A stretch of DNA of 64,000 bases, from assembly GCA_036873135.1 (NCBI GenBank), contig JAPTYO010000008.1:39316819-39380818 (forward strand), given 5' to 3'. This DNA is from Clarkia xantiana subsp. parviflora (Eukaryota; Streptophyta; Magnoliopsida; Myrtales; Onagraceae). A program made the translations under genes and the position numbers. Numbering within the stretch: position 1 is the first letter of the stretch; each line of letters opens with the position of its first letter. Below are positions 54,200-64,000 of the stretch, one piece after another. A model generated the notes under the pieces. It did not search any database. It worked only from the letters and a program-made list of their open reading frames with translations, and was not told the DNA's origin.

Positions 54200-54953
54200 A
54201 CGAGAGCGAAAACGAACAACTTAGTGTCTAGAGATAATAGCCCACCTGGGGGCAATTGGCAAGAAAGACAGCCTATACCTCCAGCAAGGCTGCCTAACCC
54301 AGAGAAACAGCCTGCACACCCAGAGTCTCAGGTAACCCCACAGGCACCCCAGCCTAACAAACAGGGAGGAGAACCTTCACGCCCAGCTGGCTAGGAGGCT
54401 TCGACAGCTTCAACTCCATTGACTAGGAAGCCACAGGGACAGGGGGGGCAACAAGGAGTGCCATCCCAATACACGGCACCTCCACAGGGATACCACTATG
54501 AGGCACAACCTCAAAGGGTATCCATATGGAATACTGACTCAAAGGAACGACAATCGTGCCCACACAACCAACACAAGGCCGGCATACACACAGGGAGCAC
54601 ATACAGTGACTCCAGGGCTGATAAGCGCCTCGGACGAGCTACTAGCTTACAGAGAGACCCTAAGGAATAGGCAGGAAAGGCAACACCGACAGAAAGGAGA
54701 AGAAGCTCATGAAGAGGAGCAAATCCCAACGGAAGAACGCCACTCGCACCCTCGAACAGGGCAGCGAGGAGAACAAAGGAGAGACAACCAAACCCCACCC
54801 CCAGGGGGAAGGCAGCAGTCTGCGCCTCCAAGGCAGCAACAGACACAGCAGGATGCCAGGGCATACACCCCTCTGGGGGCAGATAGACAGGCAAGACCTC
54901 CAAGGAGGCATGAATTCAACCAAGTACCCCAACAGGGACATACACCGCACTAA
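54200..54953 (+). pseudogene. Broken gag N-terminus of element A
   Basis: A Gln/Pro-rich frame after the primer site (PPARLPNPEKQPAHPESQ) is stopped at a TAG near 54391 and continues as TRKPQGQGGQQGVPSQ. A second frame to 54953 has TPGLISASDELLAYRETLRN, which aligns with the E gag (TPAMMAALEELLACRKSL), then RQ-rich sequence. The gag core domain was not recognised downstream. Confidence 0.6.
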
Positions 54954-56129
54954 GGGAGGACATACATGCCAGACCAACAAGGATATAGGAGTTCCAACAT
55001 CCACCCTGGCAATGTACACATACAGTCCGTATCACCACAGACATGACCAAGGGACATACCAAGGATAGCTCAAAGAGAGGAACATAGTCCCAACAACACA
55101 ACAAGGCAACCACCTACCCATGATACAGCACGACAGGTCCAAACCCCTCATGCATTACAACCCTTGGCACACATCCCCTTAGGACAGGGGAGCAGTCGAA
55201 AAGACAAGAATTTGAACAGGGGACTCATAGAGTACCACACCATGTTAGTACATAGGTACTACAATGGGAAGTCTCATGGAGAGACATAGTGGAGTGAGAC
55301 CACACATAGCATACATGAAGGATACACCTCCACCTAGTCCGCCTTGCAAGGATGCGACCTTATATTCCTCAAGTGGAAGGAATACACACAGACTACTGGA
55401 GGAAGACAGCTACATTACCAAGGAAGCAAGGGGTATCAACACCCCACACTCATATCCTTCCCATATCCTCTTATTTAATTTAACTGCATAACAAGTCAAC
55501 TCCCTAAAAGGGGTATATTTTGATACTTGATATCAACATGTTTTCCAAGAAAGACCGTACCGGACGCCTTCGGGCTCCGTGGTATATATATACACAGGTG
55601 GACCACTAGAAAAATCCGTAAAAGGCCGTCGCCAATCAAGGGATGCACAAGAAACAGATTTCTCAATCTCAAAGGGCACCTATAAGGTCAAGTTTCTAAG
55701 AAAGATCACAAGATGGAAGGCTCACTTACAAAAATAAGTTGAGCACTCCCAACATCCTATAGAGGAACTACCATGAAGGTCACAAAGGATTACCCCTACT
55801 ATAACCTTCCACTAATCATCCTAGGGCCAAGTCCATCAAAGGATCCCATCTGGCATTGGTATGCAAGGGGGGCACCAGTCGCAACATGCCCTTCCCACAA
55901 ACGCCCATTAGCATGAGAGGGGGTAGCCACGAACACATCCCTCCAAAAATGGACAACGCCCACCATCAGAGGCAAACACCTCAAGCAGATCTTTATGATT
56001 TCACAAATTAGCCAGGAGATACAACTACACCTAGTAAGCTCATTCCAGGTAATGGAATACACTTCCATCAAAACCTCTCAAGGACACCAAGCCTAGCAAA
56101 GGAAGAATGGCGACACCATCATCAAGCTT
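54954..56129 (+). other. Element A internal region, no domain recognised
   Basis: By position this should be the gag core and zinc knuckle. All frames are broken and no motif could be read. Confidence 0.5.
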
Positions 56130-56366
56130 TTAAAAAGGGATATGGAAAACATAGTATTTCCACACAATGATATATTAGTCATAAGAGAGGGAATCACCAA
56201 CTTTGACATGAAGAGAACCATAGTGCACGAAGGGAGTCCGTCAGACATCTCCCATGACCAACCATTGATGATACTAGATAAGAGTCAAGCATACCTAATA
56301 CTAAAGGACCCCCTACTAGTAAGGGTAGTCAGAACATCAACACACCCATTAGGGACACGACACTGA
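56130..56366 (+). pseudogene. Protease-like remnant of element A
   Basis: The frame has VFPHNDILVIREGITNFDMK followed by RTIVHEGSPSDIS, which fits the Tat protease (FPHxDxLV, then VDxGSSADI). The catalytic Asp is lost (VHEG for VDxG). A PLGTR near the end matches the usual PLG motif. Confidence 0.5.
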
Positions 56367-57415
56367 AAATGAACCAGGAACAAGGATGGAACACATATCC
56401 TTACAAGTATCCTTACGAGTATCCTTGCATTTATCCTTGCAAAAATAAACTCCGTAGATAAAGAGGTTATCTAATAGATGACTATGTCTCTGTTCTCAAA
56501 ATATGATCCTAACCCGGAGATCCTTGGACTCCGTACTATATATGCAATGAATAACATGTTCATCAAAGATAGGTACACGAAGATTCAAGACAGCGCCATA
56601 AAGATTAGGCGCATACATCTACCAAGTACGACACATTGGAGTGTTCATAAACACTCCTTCGCCATCTCACAAGAAAGGAAGGCAACCAAGGATACAAGTC
56701 CTAATAGAATAAACATCGGTAGAAGATCCTGTCATTGAAGTCATGCACCAAAAGAGAAACTCTAAAGATGCAAGATTAGCAAAAGAGATAGTGCAACAAC
56801 TAGAGTATGAAACAGGAGATACATCTCCTATCAAGAGCCTTAGGGCAGGATAATAGTTCTACAAGATCAACCAAAGAAGAGCTCAAAAGCTTGGGGAGTA
56901 AGGTTTCAAGATCGACCCTCACACTAGACGCACATCCCGATCAACCACCTTGTCTGCAAATGATAAGACATGTGACTCGGACATCCCATCAAGAGGAGAA
57001 CCCCGACAAAAGGGGCACTAGAAAAATATTCCGCCTTTAAGGCCATACGCCGAATACATGATGAATGAAGGTTATGACAAAACAAAAAAGGAGGGACTTG
57101 TCAGCTCAACACACCTCAAACACGTATACGTACGCAATACAAATGCAGCCTCTAATGAAGTTATCCAACAAGGAATAGACAATACTGGGGCAAACCCATG
57201 GAAAATCATGCAGCATCACCTGCAAACCTAAAGGAAAACGCCCTTTTTAGATTCAAGTCCTAATGCAAAGGAAGACTATAATCAACATTCAAGGTGGGAG
57301 GAGCATGACCAATGTGACACCCCCTAAAGGCATTGAAGAATACTCCAATGTGAAGGAAAAGGCAAACCACACTAAGTGCCACAACACTCCAAGAAGATTA
57401 TCACAGCCCGGTCAG

Positions 57416-57447
<32 letters not shown>

Positions 57448-58189
57448 ATGCATGAGCAAAGAGCATGGATTAGATTGACTAGTCTGAAACACACCTACGA
57501 GATTAACAACTCAAGACACCATTCTATGAGAGAGCTTTTCAACCTAAAACACAAGGAAGGGGGGGAAAGAATTTACAAGCACCCCTAGGATACAAACACT
57601 GCCGCATCCTGGTTATCAAGAGAATGAAAATCACCCCCACCCACCCAAAGCAAAAGCTCTCCACCCAACCTCTAAAAATACATCCGACAAAGACATTATC
57701 CAAACCATGCCTATGACTGAAACAAGCAAGCACGAGAAAGAGTAAATCCTACAAGGGACACTCATCGCATTCAAACAAGCAGACAAGGGAGCCCCGATCA
57801 TAAGAGGTACCCAACCAAGAAAATGAACGAGGGGCCTTCAGCGGCCAAATATGAAAGGCGGTATGACCACCAAGCAACTTGGGGGGCACCAAACGAATAA
57901 GTGCTTGGTAGTCCACCTAAGTGAAAAAAAGAGATTAGAGGCAGAAGATCACAAGAACATGCAATACCACTTCTCCTAGAAGAGGTCACATAAGAGGAAA
58001 ACATCCTCAACCCCATGCACGAACTCGTCCTAAGTTGGCAACACACAAACATCGCCCTCGAAAGGTGATCTCCCACATTGAAGAAAAAGCGTGGTAGCAG
58101 GCAATATCATAGAAGGAAAAGTTAAGTAAAGACTCGAAAAGCATACCAAAAACGCAACATACATGAGAAGGGACACAAGATAAGGTAAT
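56367..58189 (+). other. Element A, former pol region without recognisable RT or integrase
   Basis: Short frames exist, but none shows RT, RNase H or integrase signatures. It contains the poly-C run at 57417-57447. Confidence 0.5.
57417..57447 (+). repeat. Homopolymer of 31 C
   Basis: Counted directly from the sequence. Such runs are error-prone in sequencing, so the true length is uncertain. Confidence 0.9.
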
Positions 58190-59205
58190 ATTATGAGCCC
58201 TCCGGGAGCCAATCCCGCGAACACATTCGACGCCCCCAAGAGCGTATCTTGAGATTAGTTCTAAAACTACGAACCTTGTGCCCTCCGGGAGCCTATCCCG
58301 CGAACAGATTCGACGCCCCCAAGAGCGTATCTTGAGAGTAGTTTTTATACTACGAACTTCGACACCCCCAAGAGCGTATCTTGAGAGTAGTTTTTATACT
58401 ACGACCTTCGACGCCCCCAAGAGCGTATCTTGAGAGTAGTGTTCATACTACGACCTTCGACGCCCCCAAGAGCGTATCTTGAGAGTAGTGTTCATACTAC
58501 GACCTTCGACGCCCCCAAGAGCGTATCTTGAGAGTAGTTTCTATACTAAGACCTTCGACGCACCAAGAGCGTATCTTGAGAGTGATTTCCAAAAACTACG
58601 AATTTCGACGACCCCAGGAGCGTATCTTGAGGTAGATTTGCAACCTACCAGATTCGACGCCCCCAAGAGCGTATCTTGAGGTAGAAAAAACACTACCAGA
58701 TTCGACGCCCCCAAGAGCGTATCTTGAGGTAGATTTCAAACTACCAGTTTCGACGCCAACCAGGAGCGTATCTTTGGTCTAACTTGTGCCCTCCGGGAGC
58801 CTATCCTGTGAAACGTTAAGTGCCCTCCGAGAGCCTGTCTCGTGAACAGTTTTCGACGCCAACCAGTAGCGTATCTTTGGTCTAACTTGTGCCCTCCGGG
58901 AGCCTATCATGTGAAACGTTAAGTGCCCTCCGAGAGCCTGTCTCGTGAACAGTTTTCGACGCCAACCAGGAGCGTATCTTTGGTCTAACTTATGCCCTCC
59001 GGGAGCCTATCCTGTGAAACGTTAAGTGCCCTCCGAGAGCCTGTCTCGTGAACAATTTTCGACGCCAACCAGGAGCGTATCTTTGGTCTAACTTGCGCCC
59101 TCCGGGAGCCTATCCTGTGAAACGTTAAGTGCCCTCCGAGAGCCTGTCTCATGAACAGATTCGCCGCCCACCAAGAGCGTATCTTTGGTCTAACAGTACC
59201 ATATA
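58190..59205 (+). repeat. Composite tandem array in element A
   Basis: Bases 58290-58760 hold about ten units near 50 bp with core CGACGCCCCCAAGAGCGTAT and TTGAGAGTAGT. Bases 58750-59200 hold about four units near 105 bp that combine GACGCCAACCAGGAGCGTAT with GCCCTCCGGGAGCCTATCC and GCCCTCCGAGAGCCTGTCTC. The GAGAGCCTATCTCGCGA core of element G is the simpler relative. The array lies at the 3' end of the pol region, as in D and E. Confidence 0.93.
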
Positions 59206-60358
59206 TACCATTTAAAGGGTATCAGAAGAGATCATCGCACCATACTGAGAAGGATTCCATGAGAAAATAATTGCAAAGTAAAATTGTATAAAGAACACAT
59301 AATGTTTTTTCTTGATGAGATAGCAGGTATAATGTGAAGAAAAGCACAAAAGAAAGATAAGGAAAGGAAAGCATATACAAAGGAGAAGTCCATGACCAAA
59401 GGATCATACACAGAAGCACAAGAGGTTATCATGAAAAGTAGCGAGTTATCCTACCATCCATAGCACAAGTCAAGAGAAGTATCTCAAAGGAACCCAACAC
59501 CACCAAGGAGGATAGAAAAGACATGAAATCCAAAGTTCAAGGCTCTCAAAATAAACTCGACCCATCAAAAAGAGAATTGCCTTACAAGTCGCACAAATCA
59601 ACCTCCGACAAACGTTATTGTCTTGCATGTCGCCCTCGCGTGACCTATGCTCGTATCAGACTTGAACATCGTCAAGCACAACTCATGAAGGAGACATCTA
59701 AAGAGCATAAAGGATACAACATCCGACAAGACGAGACATCGGGACCTAACCCAACAAACATAGCCTAAACAAAAGGCAACTATAGCAATGAAGGCTCTCC
59801 AATGAGAAAGGAATACTAAAGCACAACTCCATACATCGTGATGTGGCTATCATGTTCACATACACTAAAGTGGCTATCATGTCCACATATCTTGAAGTGG
59901 CTATCATGTCCACATACCTTGAAGTGGCTATCATGTCCACATACCCTGAACTGGCTATCATGTCCACACACTACAGAAGGGCTATCACTCCGACACATCA
60001 CGAAGTGGCTATCACGTCCACATACCCCGAAGTGATTATCATGGCAGCACATCATAAAACATCTGTCAAAGACATGCATTGTAAAGACACCATCCCGACC
60101 ACGAACATCAAAAGGCTACGCCTAGCCTTAGGAGGAGGTTCAAGAAAAAGGGAGAAACGACACTCTTCATACGCTCATCAAAGGTAGGCACTTATATTTC
60201 AACCCACTGGAGGATACTAGGTAGGAGACGTCCTCATTATGAAGACAACCTCCATATCTCATGAAATCAACCATGAAGCAAAGAATCACCACAAGCACTA
60301 TTGAGGGAATATAACAAAACGATCCCCACAACGATCACAACTACGATACTAGTAGAGG
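59206..60358 (+). other. Element A 3' region shared with element G; no gene
   Basis: Parallels 46900-47850 of G. Includes tandem repeats at 59835-60060 with core GAAGTGGCTATCATGTCCAC, about eight units, more than in G. Confidence 0.65.
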
Positions 60359-60901
60359 CTAACTCAAGAACAGTCTCCGCCGAACTCCCAAGTAAGAATT
60401 CGCTATCTTAATCAGAGCCATGGCAAGAGAAAGGAACCTCAACGAAAGGCGATGATCACACCCATCACCAAAAGAAAAATTTTCAACGCAGGGGTTAATA
60501 ACATAACCCATAGGAAAGCCAAAGACTCCTTCGAAAGTCGTCAAATCTACATGAAGATGAAACGAACCTGAGTCTCGGTCCCTCGGCTGGGGGGCAGAGG
60601 ATAAAGAAGAGACATCAAGACCTATGATCACCCCATCGCCAGCCACAGGTTGTTTCCCTTTGTCAAGCAAAGAGGGCGCCTCTTCAACCACTACCTCCTT
60701 ATCATGAGAGGGAGTCAGCAAGGGGGCACTGTAAGGAGAGCCTCCCGCGGTTTCCTTCTCCTTGGCAGCCGAGGGCCCGACCTCAGAGTCAGGTTTTCGC
60801 GCCTTGGATTTAGATTGACTTGAACTCTCGCCCACCGCAAGAACCATTCGGTAACCAAGGAAGAACGCTCTAACAACAAGAAGGAGGCAACATGGGAACA
60901 A
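60359..60901 (-). pseudogene. Antisense-gene remnant of element A
   Basis: A minus-strand frame of 180 aa has SSSQSKSKARKPDSEVGPSA and LLTPSHDKEVVVEEAPSLLD, nearly the same text as element G (48139-48471). The exon end expected from G is read through and the following text is not conserved, so splicing or the frame has been altered. Neither the N-terminal domain nor the coiled coil was recognised. Confidence 0.55.
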
Positions 60902-62169
60902 TCATAAGTATATCACAAAGAAAAGAGAATGGAATGAGAGCATACTAGAAGCATTAGCAGCCTTCCCTGACTTAGAAAATTTCTTGGCCTGATAAGCAGA
61001 ACTAGAGGGTTCTTCCCTCTCATCCGATTCAACGGTCTCCCTGTCTGAAGAAGAAAGCTTCCAAAAGTGAGTTATCTATACGAGCAACCAACACAAAGAT
61101 CGACCCTTACTCATGGAGGGGCGAGATACGCCTACTACGGGGGCAACCTTAACACCAAGGGAAGAAGGCGAACTTTTAGTTTCCCCAAATGGAGCAACGC
61201 TCCAACACATCCGAAGGAAGGGTCAACCCTTAAAACATGTCAATAGACCCCTTCGCTCGCGGCGGTAAGAAGAAAGCTTGTAAGCATTTTCACCCTCACT
61301 TTTATGGGGAACAAACTGCAGGGTAAAGGTCAAGAGCTATACACACGCTCCAACGAATAAAGGAAAAATGTTACACATGCCGAAGGTCGAGGTTAATTGA
61401 CAATGCTCACGCTAGTACGAGGGAGGCGGAACGTTATGTCCCATTGAGTGGCAGAGTTTCCACCCTCAAGTAAAGGAGAGGTCTAGGCTCTCACCTTTGC
61501 ACTTATGCTCATATTCATGATTAACATCTACAGGTATATCAATGTCATCACTCATGCTTATACTCACAACCCGTCCATACATACATACATGTTCATGCTT
61601 GCACTCATATGCATGCCCACGTACACACTCCCGTATGTTCAAACATTTAGACGTCCATGCACATGGCCGCCATATATTTATGCATACATTCATGACTACA
61701 ATCGCAGCATGTCTATACTCACTCCCATCCTTATGTTCCTACTTGCATGTATGCTAGTACACATCCTCATGTTCATGATATGTCCATGTTCACTCCTAGT
61801 TAACATCCTATAGGTTTATTCTTGAGCATCCCATACTTAGAAAAAATTTTAAGCCAAAATTAAATTTTTCTCCACTTAGGCAAAACCCCGACATGAAATT
61901 GAAGCATAAGTCACTTAGTTGTATTCGTATTGCATCCTTATGCAAGCGTGTATTTTTCGAGTATACGCCTGTAGCAAAGATAGATTTATTACTCCCACCT
62001 CAGACGGACGCGTGCCTTGACACGTGTCCGTGCTATTCTGACGTTTACAATTCCTCTATCTCATAAGGCAGGGGGCAGAGTCAGAGGCACACATCCATGG
62101 GTAAGTAAGCATTCAGACGAAAGGTAAAACCCCGGTTTCAAATTGCGCATGTCATACCATCCTAAAATA
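60902..62169 (+). other. Element A 3' leader to the polypurine tract; no gene
   Basis: Contains a CATG- and ACATAC-rich stretch (61500-61800) conserved in G and F. Open frames in it are low-complexity. Confidence 0.6.
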
Positions 62170-62202
62170 GAGTCAATCAAGGGTTAGGCCATTGGTTGAC
62201 TC
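62170..62202 (+). other. Hairpin beside the polypurine tract of element A
   Basis: GAGTCAA (62170-62176) pairs with TTGACTC (62196-62202), loop 19 nt; GGGGGCATG and the LTR start (62212) follow. Confidence 0.75.
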
Positions 62203-62211
62203 GGGGGCATG

Positions 62212-62996
62212 TGATGGATATACGCCCAATTTGAACCCGTTGACTTCCGAATCGTTTTATTTTTATCACCCCGTTAATGATTGTAAATCGAAACTTCAAC
62301 CCGAACACTTCGCGAGAACACCAACAGTCCGGACGATGCCGAAGCGCTCGTCCGGCCGAGTCAAACTCACCTAGGTGAGGTTGGGTGGCCACACCCGACC
62401 TCCCCTAGGGGAGATCGGGTCGGCCAACCCGATCTCCCCTAGGGGGGATAGGGTTGGCCAACCCTATCCCCCCTAGGAGGGGTTGGGTGACCTCACCCAA
62501 CCCCTACCCTTGGGGGTCGGATTTTCCTCCCCCCCCCCCAAGGGCCCCGGCACCATCCTCGGACTCCCATACTCGGTTTATTTCCGCCAACCTTCTCCGT
62601 ATCCTAAGGTCTTAATTATGTACTTAAAGGTTAATTAACTGTGTTTAAAGGTTAACGATGTCATTAAGCCACCTTAATGACACCGTTGCCTATAAATACC
62701 ACACCTCCACTATTCATTTGATCATCTTGGCAAGTTGCATCATGTTGCTCTGACATCTCTCTAGCTTTATCTCTCTAAAACCGTACTGACTTAGGCATCG
62801 GAGAGGGTTCATCAGGCACCACCCCCCCCTCTGTGCCTGGTATTGCCCCTCTTGCAGGGCGCGAGGAGAAGAGAAGCTAAGAACGGAAGGACACGAGCTA
62901 GGACAGCATAACCCGAGAGCATCGAATCCGCAACATCTCCAGTGAGGAACGAGACTTGAGTCGACCGCCCGTTGACCCTAGACTCGGAACCTAACA
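62212..62996 (+). repeat. 3' LTR of element A
   Basis: 785 bp, ends as in the 5' LTR. The C-run hairpin is at 62813-62839, TATAAAT at 62691-62697. Confidence 0.93.
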
Positions 62997-63001
62997 GGGA
63001 G

Positions 63002-63369
63002 AGTCATGCACATCTGTAATTCTCCAACTCTTTTATTCTCTAGGTGGCCACCAACCGGATATTAATTGAATGTTGTTAATACTTGTGCGGATGCCTTGGA
63101 GAAGTATTATTTAAGGGAAACTAGGCAATAAGAGAATAACAGTTGACCAGGAGTACAACACGGCATAGAGAAGTAACAGGTTGGGAATCAACGTTCCGTG
63201 GATGTTACAACACTCTTAACCGATGAGTAGCGCGAAGTCTGTTGTGTCTGCCGTTCGCACGGCAGACCTCGTATGAACTATACGGGAATCAGATTGGATC
63301 AATGAATAAAAGTTGATGTGTTGGCAGCAACATATCAATAGGCACCCTCTCATTCCGACGAGTGGGAGT
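63002..63369 (+). other. 3' untranslated region of Copia element I, resumed after element A
   Basis: AGGTGGCCACCAACCGGATA near 63042 matches element H. Ends in the purine tract GAGTGGGAG before the LTR. Confidence 0.75.
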
Positions 63370-63959
63370 TGTTGGCAGTTAGAGTAAATGGGCCACCGTA
63401 ATAGGAGCCAATTAATATAAGCCCAACATTATAAGCACAATTGGGGTATGACACATAGGGGATTTCGGGTCAAGCCGAAATTCCCATGGCCATACGTGGC
63501 CAATGTGGGCCGGCCCAGTTGAGCAATGGTGCGGCCGAAATATGCAAGAACACACCAAGGGTTTTGCTCACCTCCTCTTATAAATAGGAGGAGTTAGGGT
63601 TTTCTTGGGGTTGGTCATTCTCTCCCTTTTAGTAGTCACAAAGAAATCCCCTCTCCTTAGACATAAGGAGGTTCGGCCGAACCCACATACACCAAGAGTA
63701 GGTGCCAAATTACTTCAAGTAATTCACCCCGGAGATCCATCCAGCAAGCGGATTGAAATAGGCTTTGCTGTGGAGACCATTGCCCTCGGATTGCCTCATT
63801 AACAAGAGTCACTGAAGGGCAGCGTTCGGCATTCCGTGAACTCCCGTTGACATCTAGGGCTACGGATTGCGATATAGGTATGTGCACCATTTCTGCTGCG
63901 CATTAGTGACATGGCATATATCTAGGTTTGATCTGTATTAATTCTCCCTAAAACAAACA
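63370..63959 (+). repeat. 3' LTR of Copia element I
   Basis: Starts TGTTGGCAGTTAGAG after the purine tract, and the likely end is CCTAAAACAAACA at 63959, giving 590 bp, close to the LTRs of H. The TATA element lies in CCTCCTCTTATAAATAGGAG (63571-63590), where CCTCCT and AGGAGG flank it. Confidence 0.78.
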
Positions 63960-64000
63960 TCTTCGTCATGGGGTGAGGTTGTTATTTTATTATTAGTGTA

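Larger units (their letters stand above)
53374..62996 (+). mobile_element. Ty3/Gypsy element A (Tat type), LTR-complete but lacking a working pol
   Basis: LTRs of 784 and 785 bp are flanked by GGGAG at 53369-53373 and 62997-63001. The internal 8 kb holds a broken gag N-terminus, a protease-like remnant, about 1 kb of tandem repeats, antisense-gene remnants and the usual hairpin and polypurine tract. RT, RNase H and integrase motifs were not found. About ten LTR differences were noted by eye, so insertion is fairly recent although the coding capacity is lost; A may be a large non-autonomous derivative moved in trans. Confidence 0.93.

Noticed and set aside
58190..59205. Regular repeats that could suggest a CRISPR array
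   Set aside because: The units are tandem and the spacers themselves repeat. The DNA is plant nuclear and no cas gene is present.

Overview
This window is plant nuclear DNA, almost certainly from a flowering plant and probably a eudicot. It holds one intact host gene, a six-exon vesicle transport gene of the GOT1 type on the minus strand (CDS 25374-28807, 140 aa). It sits in a dense nest of transposable elements: Ty3/Gypsy elements of the Tat type, Ty1/Copia elements, one LINE, two non-autonomous hAT elements, and foldback (MULE-like) elements. The species cannot be named from the sequence. No bacterial gene, rRNA, tRNA or CRISPR array was seen.

Layout. 1-1318: 3' end of a Tat-type Gypsy element (F, +), apparently inserted in the gag remnant of an older Gypsy element that has a Met-type primer site (1320-2105, -). 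2630-11533: complete Gypsy element D (-), TSD AGTCG, LTRs with about three visible differences. It encodes one in-frame gag-RNase H-integrase polyprotein with no protease or reverse transcriptase, plus a spliced antisense gene. 11534-13602: AT-rich DNA without a gene. 13603-14273 and 24963-25044: two halves of a foldback element split by Gypsy element E (14274-24962, -, TSD AAATT). 25374-29250: GOT1, with a 1,048-bp palindromic MULE (9-bp TSD) in its last intron and another foldback element next to its TATA box. 30226-34490: 5'-truncated LINE interrupted by a hAT element (TSD GTTTGGAT) and by a short non-autonomous Gypsy element, C. 35588-36408: hAT element (TSD ATCCATGC). 36439-44796: decayed Copia element H (-, TSD TTGAT). 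46590-50819: 5'-truncated Tat element G (+). 50830-53373 plus 63002-63959: Copia element I (+), split by Gypsy element A (53374-62996, +, TSD GGGAG).

How the parts relate. The Tat-type elements share an architecture: LTR, primer site TTGGCGCC, gag-pol, tandem repeats, an antisense gene running toward pol, a polypurine tract, then the LTR. The antisense gene has GT-AG introns and a C-terminal coiled coil. It is best preserved in D, partly preserved in E, and present as remnants in A and G.

The observation I rate highest is a hairpin directly beside the polypurine tract in all six Tat elements. Its loop is 17-19 nt in every case, and the stem sequence in D is completely different yet still pairs. 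A second covarying hairpin with a C-rich loop lies downstream of the LTR TATA box, and several LTR TATA boxes sit between short inverted repeats.
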